DNA from: Gammaproteobacteria bacterium
GTDB lineage: Bacteria; Pseudomonadota; Gammaproteobacteria; DSM-16500
Direction of reading: 5' to 3'
NCBI GenBank assembly: GCA_031291255.1
Contig: JARLJN010000074.1
Coordinates: forward strand, 1 to 64,000
Length of the DNA stretch: 64,000 nt
The first letter of the stretch is position 1. The number at the start of each line of letters is the position of its first letter. Under the pieces are notes generated by a model. That model was given only the letters and a program-made list of their open reading frames with translations. It was not told where the DNA came from and ran no database searches. This document shows positions 34,649 to 43,326 of the stretch, piece by piece. Both the position numbers and the translations under genes were made by a program.

Positions 34649-37054
34649 TCATGAGATAGGCTCCCACTTTATTTCCCGCAACTTAACAGCTTTATTAACA
34701 AGCAGGCTTAATTTAAATTTATCCTCAGGCTGCACGGTTACCAACAATTTATTCAGGCCAGGATTTTCTTTTATAGGCTGCGCTTTAAATAAATTATCAC
34801 CTATCTTCAATTCTACATCATTCATATTTCCATCAAAAATCAAAGTCAGTTGTGAGGGCTTATCATACTGAGCTTTGATATCAACAGAACCTGATTTTAA
34901 AAGCATACGGTAATGACCTAAAACATCTTTCTTACTATCTGAAGTTATAGAATTAGGTAAGATAACACTGTAATCATTCCGATAATAAACATCACCAATA
35001 TTAGTAAAACGAGCCATACGTGACGCGTAGATATCTTTGGTAGACAGCCATTCTTTAGGATATCCATTGCCTACAGGTACCACTGCTTGCTCAGAGCGAC
35101 CGATAAGAGATGACACCATATTCTTTGTCCAATGCTCATTCTCACGTCGCAACGCTAAATCGAATTCCTCTTTAGAAAGACGAGTATTATATTCCGACCA
35201 TACAGGTTGGTAATGCAAGCTGGTATATATAGGCCAAAAACTAAGGATACTATCCCCTATCACATGTGATAAGGAAGGAATATTAGAAACGATCATGGAA
35301 GGTCGAATAGTATCGTGAAAGCCAGATAATAATACCGGACTTTCATGCAAAGCTGAAATAGATAGTTCATTTTTTAATTTCACCCAAGCAATATTACGCT
35401 CATCAAAACGTGGGATAAGTGGATCATTATAAACATCATGCGAGGCCAGATAATTAATTGTTCTAGTGACAGTATATATATTCGTGCAAATAAAGACTGT
35501 AAGTACAATTTTACCTACCGTGGTAAAACCTACTTGTAGAACACTAGTCTTTTTTGTAAAACAAAAATATCTATTTGTTATAGCAACTAACCCTATCATA
35601 GCAAAAGGCATAGAATAATGCAGGCTACGAGCGAATCGTAAACCATCTTCTGCATTCGCCATAATCAGTGTAACTAGGGGCCATATGATCAAAGGGATCG
35701 CATATACACGAGCTATGGAAGTTTTATTTTTGAATAATCCAACCAACGCAATACCACAGAAAGTAAAGAATACTATAGGGCTTAACCATTTTGAGCTTGC
35801 TATAAAGACGGCAGTATGCGCATTGAAAGAGCTAGAATCATAATAAGAAATAGCGCCAAGTATAACCGAAGCTAAAGTCCACTGTTGAAAAGTTGAATCT
35901 AAAGGTACCGAGAAAAATTCTTTGGCACCCACGCCTGCTGTGAAATGATACTCCATAACACTTACTATCACTGGATGAAGATTATCAATGATTCTAGAAT
36001 AAATCGAATAAGCTGCATAAGGAGCAGCAATAAACACTAACAAATAGACAAAAACAACACGTTGTAACGCAGAAATAAATCTTGGCCATCCATGATTCAG
36101 TTGCCACATAACTATTAAGGCGCTAGGGAAAAATATATTTATTGGGACTGGTTCTGAATAAATTGAAAAATATGCTGCCATCGTGATTGCGGTCAGCAAT
36201 TGCCAACGCCATGAAGGGGCTCGCGCCACACGAACCAACATTGCTAAAGTTACTAAACTTGGAGCTATACCAAGAATTAAAGCAAGACTTCCCTGTACGT
36301 GGATTAAAAATAAATAAAAACCACTCAAGAAAACCAATTGTAAGATCAAAGAAGTTAAAATAGAAAATCGTAAAAAAGTCCGACCTAAAAAACCTAAAGC
36401 TAAGCCTAATGTTAAAATTGAGCAGGAAACAAGAACAGGAAATGCTTCTTGATAGCTAAGCCCTATTAGCGACTTAGTCGTTGCCAACATGATATCGGCT
36501 CCACGTCTAAATGCTTTTGCATAAGGTACAAGACGTGCCCCTATATCGTGAACATAATGATCATAGCGAGGAATAGGAAGATCATTAATAGAACCTGTAT
36601 TCATTTCTTCTAAAATTTGCTTTGCATCTAAACAGTATAGCAATTGATCCGAACTTCCAACCAACAATTGATATCCACTCGTATGAAATAGCCATGCAAA
36701 AACAAGAAGATAAACAAAAGGTAACATCCAAAACCACTTTAAAGGCTTTTGAATGCTATATTTAACAATTTGATAGGTGCTACTTCGCAAACTCAAACAG
36801 AGCATTAATGAGAAGAAACCTAATATACATACATTTAATTTGGGTGTAAGCGGTATAAGTAAAACAGAGAGCTCAAAAAACCCGACCAGCGTTAAAAGAC
36901 ACATACCTAATAACGGTGCTAATAAAAATGCTTTTTGTTTATGTCGACCTGTGAGGAGAACCACAACTGGACCAAGTCCAATTAGATACCAAATGGAAAA
37001 AGCAGTAAGCGTGATGACTATATTATTAATGAAATTCATAATTAAATAACCCAT
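34649..37054 (-). CDS. GT-C-like polytopic membrane protein, large
   Basis: 801 residues: many hydrophobic segments from residue 10 to about 560, then a soluble, probably periplasmic C-terminal domain of about 220 residues. The first long loop has the acidic GSSDQLLYCLDAKQ. This plan is usual for polyprenyl-phosphate-sugar-dependent GT-C glycosyltransferases. The N-terminal part (LLAPLLGMCLLTLVG) resembles the 959-residue protein at 59-61.9 kb, so the two may be distant paralogues. Sugar and acceptor are unknown; function is inferred from topology and context. Confidence 0.6.
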   Translation of the reverse strand: MGYLIMNFINNIVITLTAFSIWYLIGLGPVVVLLTGRHKQKAFLLAPLLGMCLLTLVGFFELSVLLIPLTPKLNVCILGFFSLMLCLSLRSSTYQIVKYSIQKPLKWFWMLPFVYLLVFAWLFHTSGYQLLVGSSDQLLYCLDAKQILEEMNTGSINDLPIPRYDHYVHDIGARLVPYAKAFRRGADIMLATTKSLIGLSYQEAFPVLVSCSILTLGLALGFLGRTFLRFSILTSLILQLVFLSGFYLFLIHVQGSLALILGIAPSLVTLAMLVRVARAPSWRWQLLTAITMAAYFSIYSEPVPINIFFPSALIVMWQLNHGWPRFISALQRVVFVYLLVFIAAPYAAYSIYSRIIDNLHPVIVSVMEYHFTAGVGAKEFFSVPLDSTFQQWTLASVILGAISYYDSSSFNAHTAVFIASSKWLSPIVFFTFCGIALVGLFKNKTSIARVYAIPLIIWPLVTLIMANAEDGLRFARSLHYSMPFAMIGLVAITNRYFCFTKKTSVLQVGFTTVGKIVLTVFICTNIYTVTRTINYLASHDVYNDPLIPRFDERNIAWVKLKNELSISALHESPVLLSGFHDTIRPSMIVSNIPSLSHVIGDSILSFWPIYTSLHYQPVWSEYNTRLSKEEFDLALRRENEHWTKNMVSSLIGRSEQAVVPVGNGYPKEWLSTKDIYASRMARFTNIGDVYYRNDYSVILPNSITSDSKKDVLGHYRMLLKSGSVDIKAQYDKPSQLTLIFDGNMNDVELKIGDNLFKAQPIKENPGLNKLLVTVQPEDKFKLSLLVNKAVKLREIKWEPIS

Positions 37055-37143
37055 AACTTAATGCTGTTGATTAATTTTCATATTCAATAGCAATGTTTTT
37101 GAGTAATATTTCCTTAACCTACAAATGAAAAAAATACTTTTTT

Positions 37144-37887
37144 TCATTTAGTTGCTATAAATAATGTGGGGCAAACAGGGGTTATAAAGCTAGGTACTTT
37201 AAAGCCAAACTGTAGGACCCACCTGCCTAGTGGAATTTCAGTGATGTCAACATGATTAAATTTTTTCTGAATTTCATCACCTATTAATTCTTTTGGATAT
37301 TGAAGCGTCATGGGGTGCTCTAGAAATCGTGCAGCAAATTTTCCAGCTAAGCGATATACCAATTTTTCAAAATGTAAAAACCATGGGGGAATACAGGACT
37401 CCATTAGAATAAACTTTCCATTAGGCTTCAGTACACGATGAGCTTCTGAAATAGCTAGCTGCATATTTTTCATAGAGCTTTTTACGGTATCCCCTGTTAA
37501 ATGATGTATTAACATAACCATTAAAACCCCATCAAAACTCTCATCCTTTTCAGGAATTTCTAAAGCACTCCCTGTTTTAAAAATAACATTTTTTGGATGA
37601 ACGAATGTATCAGGCAATTGATCTAAAAATAAATCCAAAGCAGTAATTTTTTTTACAAGACTAGTATCATAGTCAAATACCCCGCCATTACCGATATCTA
37701 ACAAATGATCTATATCAGGTATTGATTGATCAACCGCTTGACGAATTGCTTTATATGTATCTAAAGATTGGATATTCTTATTATAAGATTCAAGATTATT
37801 CTGAAAAAAAGAAATATTCTTATTAATGCTTTCTTGAGTTTGCGGCGTATTCGCATCCTGCATTTTATCGCTCCATTTCAAATTCAT
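37144..37887 (-). CDS. Class I SAM-dependent methyltransferase
   Basis: 247 residues with DHLLDIGNGGVFDYDTS as a variant motif I near 61, acidic ITALDLFLDQ, and GVLMVMLIHHLTGD near 126 followed by HRVLKPNGKFILMES. The start overlaps the previous gene by 4 nt (ATGA), supporting it. Motif I differs from the usual GxGxG, so SAM binding should not be taken for granted but is likely. Acceptor unknown. Confidence 0.72.
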   Translation of the reverse strand: MNLKWSDKMQDANTPQTQESINKNISFFQNNLESYNKNIQSLDTYKAIRQAVDQSIPDIDHLLDIGNGGVFDYDTSLVKKITALDLFLDQLPDTFVHPKNVIFKTGSALEIPEKDESFDGVLMVMLIHHLTGDTVKSSMKNMQLAISEAHRVLKPNGKFILMESCIPPWFLHFEKLVYRLAGKFAARFLEHPMTLQYPKELIGDEIQKKFNHVDITEIPLGRWVLQFGFKVPSFITPVCPTLFIATK

Positions 37888-38771
37888 GTCTTACGTACTG
37901 TTAATAAACATCTAATTCCAAAAGGGTACTCAACATATTTACCCAATAATAATTCCAACTTAATGATGCTAGATAAAAACATATTTTGTCTAGTATATTG
38001 TATATTTTTTTCAATTGTTCTTTTTTGTTGTGCTTCACTTTTAAAAAACAAACGTTTATTTTTTTGTTTAATCAGCCAAAATCCAGGGTATATGAAGCAG
38101 CCTAAATGCGACTTTTTTGCAATTGAAAAACCGGTATTTTTTGTCAGTGCTATTAAATGGTTCAATGAATAACGACGAAAATGTAACAACAGTTTATCAT
38201 GCAAATCATACAAATTTGGTGCTGCAGGCACCTCAATAATTGCGATACCTCCTGGTTTTAATATTCTATAAACATGCTCTAGTGCAGCAACATCATTTTC
38301 AATATGTTCAAGAATATTCAGCAATACAACAACATCAATTGAATTATCAGGCAATGGGCAATTTGTTAAATCAAATCGAAGCAATGGAGTGTTTGGCATT
38401 TGTTTAGCTAAGTTCAACAATGGCTCTCGAACGATATCAGCACCAATTAAAATAGCATTAGGCATAACTTTATGAAACTCTTTTAACATAAATCCAGATG
38501 AACAACCCACCTCAAGAATGATAGGATTTGGTATGTTTGAATATTGTTGAATTTGCGTAAGAGTGTGTGCACGTGACGCACTATCAATTGCATGATTTTC
38601 ACCTGCATGATCTTCATGAAATTGAGTTAATTCATCATTCCACCCTTGAAAATTTTCACTATATTCTAAAATCTTATTCTCACTATTTCCGACAATGAAA
38701 GCGCTGCCATTCCAATATGGCAAAGGCCCACTTTCTATTAAAGGTGGTAATCTGAATGGTAATAAATTCAT
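37884..38771 (-). CDS. Class I SAM-dependent methyltransferase
   Basis: 295 residues from the ATG with AGGGG 5-6 nt upstream; an ATG 13 codons earlier has no such site. Motif I is ILEVGCSSGFMLKEF near 78, then GADIVREPLL, VVLLNILEHIEND and RILKPGGIAIIEVPA. HFRRYSLNHLIALTKNTGF is typical of LPS-cluster methyltransferases of the UbiG-like group. Coupled to the next methyltransferase. Confidence 0.8.
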   Translation of the reverse strand: MNLLPFRLPPLIESGPLPYWNGSAFIVGNSENKILEYSENFQGWNDELTQFHEDHAGENHAIDSASRAHTLTQIQQYSNIPNPIILEVGCSSGFMLKEFHKVMPNAILIGADIVREPLLNLAKQMPNTPLLRFDLTNCPLPDNSIDVVVLLNILEHIENDVAALEHVYRILKPGGIAIIEVPAAPNLYDLHDKLLLHFRRYSLNHLIALTKNTGFSIAKKSHLGCFIYPGFWLIKQKNKRLFFKSEAQQKRTIEKNIQYTRQNMFLSSIIKLELLLGKYVEYPFGIRCLLTVRKT

Positions 38772-38857
38772 TTTTTCCCCTGAAACTTCCATTCTACTAA
38801 TGAAAATCATCTGATACGCATATTATTATGACCATTTTTTTAATAACTAAACAGACG

Positions 38858-38998
38858 CTATAATATACTAAATCCCAACATAACCATTAACGAAATTACT
38901 AAAAAATGTGAACGAGTAGAGATATCATAAATATAATGGACATGACGAGGAATCGGGACGTCATCGACTATATCGTATTTATTATTTTCATTTAATGC
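38858..38998 (-). pseudogene. Possible C-terminal gene fragment
   Basis: A 46-codon open stretch without start codon, just after an in-frame TAG, reading in part DDVPIPRHVHYIYDIST and ending in a hydrophobic segment LVISLMVMLGFSIL. The composition is protein-like and could be the tail of a lost methyltransferase or membrane protein. The sequence around its stop (AATATACTAAATCCCAAC) is nearly repeated at 39067-39085 after the next gene. Evidence is weak; it may be chance. Confidence 0.3.
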
Positions 38999-39095
38999 CT
39001 AACAGAACAATAGAAGATATTGTGATACGAATTACAATACTTATTTATCTGACTTAAAAACGTTACAATATACTAAATTCCAATGTACATAATAT

Positions 39096-40127
39096 TCAGG
39101 TTAAAACTCGCTTATCTAATTGTAACGCGATTACCTCATTAGCGATACGATTAGCCACTTGTTGAAGTGCTGGTGGTTTCAAATGCTCACAATCTAAAAA
39201 ATACTCTGTATCAATAAGACCACTTAAATCTACAGAATTTATAGCGCCCATATTGGATAATGCAGAAATTAAAACTTGTCTATTTTTATTTAAAGTAAAC
39301 CGATAAAATGAAGTTGCATCAGGTGATTTAAAATTAGTATTGATAGGAGTGATATAAAATAAAATTGGAACGTTATTTTTTTCAGCTAGTAATGCGAGCT
39401 TTTTCCAATCATCAAGTAAAAACTTAGAAATAGGCCCGCCATAATATGAACCTATCAGTGGTAATTTATATCCTATAGGATGAATAACAGGAGTTAAATT
39501 AATTAAGTCTATAATACTATCAGCCTTGTAGTAATCAGAATACTTGAGATGATAGTAATTAAATATGTCATCTCTCATTTTTCTCGAGAGGTCGAGAAAT
39601 CTTTCTCTAGGTAATGGCGTAGTAATCCATCTCCCCCATCCTAATTCCATTATTGAAAGCAAAGGCGGTGCCGTATAAAAACCTTGCGTGCGACTCCAAC
39701 CAGCAGGATCATTATAATAACCATGCGTATAATAGGCCGAAAAACCACGGGGATTAACTTCCACAATTATCAACTTCGGCAAACGAATTGATTTTTGCTT
39801 AGCTACTTGGAATAATTTCTCTAAGCATTTGTAATATAGACGACTCAATCCTCCATGAATAATCGCTCCGTGAACAGAAAGACTAACGCCTTGTTTATCT
39901 AGCGCACTTTGAAGCAGCATTGGGAAGGGTTTGTCTTGATTTCCTACGTCATGAGTAGAGCTTCCAATAGTTAAAATATAATCCTTTTTTTCATCTTGAA
40001 TCTCTGCTACTAGCTTATTTACTTTTTCTCTGTCCTTTGAAGACTCCAGTTTATGATAATCTATTGCCATCAACATAAAAATCATTACGGCAAGAGCTGA
40101 AATTAATGGAATAAATGGCCGAATCAT
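39096..40127 (-). CDS. SGNH/DltD-like O-acyl transferase (module 1)
   Basis: 343 residues with one N-terminal membrane anchor (about 5-24) and a periplasmic SGNH domain. The nucleophile is in TIGSSTHD near 55; the catalytic Asp/His are in DCEHLKP near 315. Such proteins (AlgX/AlgJ, DltD) receive an acyl group from an MBOAT partner and put it on the polymer. Its gene follows that of MBOAT 1 by 12 nt on the same strand. The acyl group is probably acetyl, but this is inferred from the AlgI-like partner. Confidence 0.78.
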   Translation of the reverse strand: MIRPFIPLISALAVMIFMLMAIDYHKLESSKDREKVNKLVAEIQDEKKDYILTIGSSTHDVGNQDKPFPMLLQSALDKQGVSLSVHGAIIHGGLSRLYYKCLEKLFQVAKQKSIRLPKLIIVEVNPRGFSAYYTHGYYNDPAGWSRTQGFYTAPPLLSIMELGWGRWITTPLPRERFLDLSRKMRDDIFNYYHLKYSDYYKADSIIDLINLTPVIHPIGYKLPLIGSYYGGPISKFLLDDWKKLALLAEKNNVPILFYITPINTNFKSPDATSFYRFTLNKNRQVLISALSNMGAINSVDLSGLIDTEYFLDCEHLKPPALQQVANRIANEVIALQLDKRVLT

Positions 40128-40139
40128 TAAAGTCTTTTC

Positions 40140-41570
40140 CTAAAATTGAAAGTATATAAATGGTGTGCCTGTAATAAACATTTCTTTAATACTAAACATA
40201 ATAATAGCCAAAACAAATCCTGTAACAGCACGCCATTTAAAATTTAAAAGAATCGATCTAATACACTTTCCTCCAATTCTCAAATGTAATAACCCATAGG
40301 TTAGGCAAAGTATTAATGCCGTTATCGTAGTGCCCTCAAAATAATTATTGCTTATAAATAATCTTGATAAGTAACATGTAGCTACGGAAAGAGATGAGGC
40401 ACGAAAAAAAACCCATCCAATACAGATAAGAATAAAAGTAATAAGTGTGGAAAAAATCCTAATCCAATGATAACGACCGACCGTTTTAAGCATTTCAATA
40501 GGGAATAATACTGGTGTTAACACAAGAAGAAGCCCTTGATAAAATCCCCAGACAATAAAGTTCCAAGATGCACCATGCCACAATCCGCAAACTGTCATGA
40601 CGAACACTAAATTTACTGATTTTCGTATTGGACCCACCCTCCCTCCACCCAATGGAATATAAAGATAATCTTTTATCCATCTAGAAAGCGACATGTGCCA
40701 CCTCTTCCAAAATTCTTGTGGGGTTGCAGATAAATAGGGGCGATTGAAATTCTGTACTATTTCAATGTTGAATAGCTTACCGCATCCACGGCATATATCT
40801 GTATACCCAGAAAAATCAAAATATATTTGGAAAGCATATGCAAAAAGAGCCAGCCACAAAGAAAATGAGCTATATTGATCAGGGGTAATCCAAATTAATT
40901 CTTGTGTGCTTCCTATAGGATCAGCAATACAAACTTTTTTAAAATACCCTATTGCAATTAATATGGTCCCTTGCCTAAAAGTCTCAATCAATGAACTCTT
41001 ATTATAAATAGTTCGTTCTCTAAAGCTGGGTAATAATTCATTGCCACGCACAATTGGACCTGCAATTAAGTGCCCAAAAAAAGATAAGAAGAGTAGTGTA
41101 TCGACAGCGTTAATAGATGGAGAATAAGTTTTTTTATAAGTATCAACTAAATAACCAACAGAGATTAATACCGTAAATGAAACCGCGATTGGAAGCAGAA
41201 TTGAATTAGCTATATCTCTTATTCGACCTGATTGAATTTCTAAGTGAGCAATAGAACTAAAAATATCGAGTGAAAACTTGAAGTATTTAAAAAAAAATAA
41301 ACCTATGAGCGGCACCAAAAGAGTAACCACAAAAAACGATTTGCGACTATTTCCTTCCAGACTAGCTAACTGTATGGCTGCTAGGTGCACAAAAACACAA
41401 AACCCTATAAATAAAATTCCATAAAATATCGAATTTGAAAAATAAAATCCGAAACTAAAAATACATAAAATCCACTTTTGTGCTTCCCAAGAAAAAAATC
41501 GGTATGCTATAAACCAAAACATCAGACAGACCAATAAAAATCCTATAAACTCAGGAGAAATTAAGTTCAA
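40140..41570 (-). CDS. MBOAT O-acyltransferase with C-terminal acyl-shuttle motif (module 1)
   Basis: 476-residue polytopic AlgI/DltB-family protein. EFWKRWHMSLSRWIKDYLYI and LCGLWHGASWNFIVWG hold the two conserved histidines, and FQIYFDFSGYTDI is also typical. It moves an acyl group from a cytoplasmic thioester across the membrane. Its last residues are FIYFQF, matching the hexapeptide tail whose Tyr carries the acyl group in AlgI-type systems and, on DltX, in the Dlt system. The partner SGNH gene lies 12 nt downstream. It diverges from a second MBOAT gene. Confidence 0.9.
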   Translation of the reverse strand: MNLISPEFIGFLLVCLMFWFIAYRFFSWEAQKWILCIFSFGFYFSNSIFYGILFIGFCVFVHLAAIQLASLEGNSRKSFFVVTLLVPLIGLFFFKYFKFSLDIFSSIAHLEIQSGRIRDIANSILLPIAVSFTVLISVGYLVDTYKKTYSPSINAVDTLLFLSFFGHLIAGPIVRGNELLPSFRERTIYNKSSLIETFRQGTILIAIGYFKKVCIADPIGSTQELIWITPDQYSSFSLWLALFAYAFQIYFDFSGYTDICRGCGKLFNIEIVQNFNRPYLSATPQEFWKRWHMSLSRWIKDYLYIPLGGGRVGPIRKSVNLVFVMTVCGLWHGASWNFIVWGFYQGLLLVLTPVLFPIEMLKTVGRYHWIRIFSTLITFILICIGWVFFRASSLSVATCYLSRLFISNNYFEGTTITALILCLTYGLLHLRIGGKCIRSILLNFKWRAVTGFVLAIIMFSIKEMFITGTPFIYFQF

Positions 41571-41975
41571 AATCAGACTCCATTCTAGAAGGCTTAATCA
41601 CCTTCCTAATATTATTAAATAAATACAGACTCAATTTTAATATTTGACACACATACGATAGGAACGTTATATATGCACATTATTTGTAAATGTTTCGATT
41701 CGGATGTTAGAACGTCTAGTGCAACATATCAATATCTAAGTAAAACTATTATCATTAAATTATAAGAGTCAAATTATTTAGTAAATAGATAATGTTTCAA
41801 TTTTGAATAATAAAATATCTAATTTAAAAACATAATGTAACAATATATCAATACAAATAAATATTAAAAACTCGATACTTGTTGTGTTTTTGGTATGATG
41901 CAGCAAGATATAATATTTAAAATATACGCATTACCCAACTGCTGCAAACTCGATAAGGCTAAAGGAATTAGATTC
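41571..41975. other. AT-rich divergent region between two MBOAT modules
   Basis: About 400 nt, very AT-rich, without any gene I can support. It separates the two O-acylation modules, which are transcribed away from each other, and should hold both promoters. An ATG at 41895 could extend MBOAT 2 but lacks a ribosome site. Confidence 0.55.
41644..41673 (+). promoter_or_regulatory. Candidate sigma70-type promoter for MBOAT module 2
   Basis: A perfect TTGACA (41644-41649), an 18-nt spacer and TATATA (41668-41673). It is about 300 nt upstream of the MBOAT 2 start, so a long leader would result. Match by eye only. Confidence 0.3.
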
Positions 41976-43172
41976 ATGTTTGTAAACTATTGGTTTATTA
42001 TCTTTGCAGGTATCTTTTTTCCTATTTTTTGGTTATGTAAAATTCCAAAAATTAGAAAAATGTGGCTGCTGCTAGCGTGTGTGATATTTCATTACCGTTT
42101 CGCTGGTGCTGCCGGTGTTATACCTATCATTTTCCTGGGCGTTGTTACGTATTTTGCAGGTATATCAAATAACAAAACTTTTAGAACATTAACCATTATT
42201 TTATGTGTATCAGAACTAATCTTTTATAAGTATTCAATTTTCTTTATCTCACAAGTCATAGGTTATATTAACGCTGATTTTGCACAAACAATGCTTAGCG
42301 TAGCGAAAGATAAATTACTTCCCACTGCCCCGCCACTTGCTATTAGTTTTTTTGTTTTTGAGTTTGTACATTACCTAGTTGACCTCCAAAGAGGGAAACA
42401 ACCTATAAGATCAGTAGGTGACTTTACTTTATTTAGTATATTTTGGCCTTCGGTCGTATCAGGGCCTATAAAACGATTTGAACAATTCCTTCCATCTATT
42501 GTAAAAGGATGTGAGAACGTAAATGCAATGGATATTCAAATAGGTCTAATGCGTATTACTATGGGTCTAGTAAAAAAACTCATAATCGCAGATAACTTAA
42601 ATGGTTATATTTCATATTATCAACCTAACTTTGCAACTCTACCTTATGAATTACGCTGGCTAATATTTATTGCTATCAGCTTACGTATCCTTTTTGATTT
42701 CAGCGGTTACAGTGACATGGCTATAGGATTTGCAAGATTAATGGGTATAAGACTTCCTGAAAACTTTAATTGGCCTTATCTCGCTTCTAGTCTACAAGAT
42801 TTTTGGCGTCGTTGGCATATATCACTTAGTTCATGGATACGTGATTATATCTACATACCGCTAGGTGGCAATCAATGCGGTATGATGCGCAAAATTTCAA
42901 ATGGTATTATCGCATTCGGTATTTGTGGTTTATGGCATGGCGCAGCTTGGAATTTCATTTTTTGGGGCATTTACCATGGCATAGGATTGGTTGTCTCTAC
43001 TAATATAAAATCATTTTTTGAAAGGTTTTGGATAATTAATAAAATGAGTTTATTATTCTTGCCCTTCACTTGGTTCGCAACACTCACATTCGTTTCTGTA
43101 GGATGGCTTTATTTTTTTTACCCCGTCTCTGTAGCAACATCTATGATTTATTCATTAATATATCGTTATTAA
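41976..43172 (+). CDS. MBOAT O-acyltransferase without shuttle motif (module 2)
   Basis: 398 residues from an ATG with AAAGGA 9 nt upstream. Polytopic AlgI/DltB family: DFWRRWHISLSSWIRDYIYI, then CGLWHGAAWNFIFWG with the catalytic His, and ILFDFSGYSDMAIG. It ends in ATSMIYSLIYRY and so lacks the FIYxxF-type tail present on MBOAT 1. A 41-residue membrane peptide with such a tail is encoded 10 nt downstream, which probably supplies the missing element. The SGNH partner follows. Confidence 0.9.
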   Translation: MFVNYWFIIFAGIFFPIFWLCKIPKIRKMWLLLACVIFHYRFAGAAGVIPIIFLGVVTYFAGISNNKTFRTLTIILCVSELIFYKYSIFFISQVIGYINADFAQTMLSVAKDKLLPTAPPLAISFFVFEFVHYLVDLQRGKQPIRSVGDFTLFSIFWPSVVSGPIKRFEQFLPSIVKGCENVNAMDIQIGLMRITMGLVKKLIIADNLNGYISYYQPNFATLPYELRWLIFIAISLRILFDFSGYSDMAIGFARLMGIRLPENFNWPYLASSLQDFWRRWHISLSSWIRDYIYIPLGGNQCGMMRKISNGIIAFGICGLWHGAAWNFIFWGIYHGIGLVVSTNIKSFFERFWIINKMSLLFLPFTWFATLTFVSVGWLYFFYPVSVATSMIYSLIYRY

Positions 43173-43182
43173 AGGTATCAAA

Positions 43183-43308
43183 ATGACCAAAGCAATGCTT
43201 AAAAACAGTATAAACATTATCATTGGTATACTGTTCGGAATTCTTCTTCATTATTTTTTTTATCGCTATTCCCTTCCAGCAAAAGCATTTATTTACGTAG
43301 CATTTTAA
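43183..43308 (+). CDS. DltX-like acyl-shuttle membrane microprotein
   Basis: A 41-residue peptide: short basic N-terminus (MTKAMLKNS), one membrane helix (INIIIGILFGILLHYFF), then YRYSLPAKA and the terminal hexapeptide FIYVAF. Size, single helix and F-I-Y-x-x-F end match DltX, the microprotein whose C-terminal Tyr carries the acyl group between the MBOAT DltB and the SGNH protein DltD. It sits exactly between an MBOAT gene that lacks the tail and an SGNH gene. The positive-inside rule puts the tail in the periplasm, as needed. It is short enough to be missed by most annotation. Function is inferred from motif and position. Confidence 0.78.
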   Translation: MTKAMLKNSINIIIGILFGILLHYFFYRYSLPAKAFIYVAF

Positions 43309-43326
43309 GATTTTGGATTAAATATT

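Noticed and set aside
34649..37054. Wzy-type O-antigen polymerase
   Set aside because: Its length, soluble C-terminal domain and acidic first loop are more like GT-C; with Wzm/Wzt and no Wzx, a Wzy is not expected.
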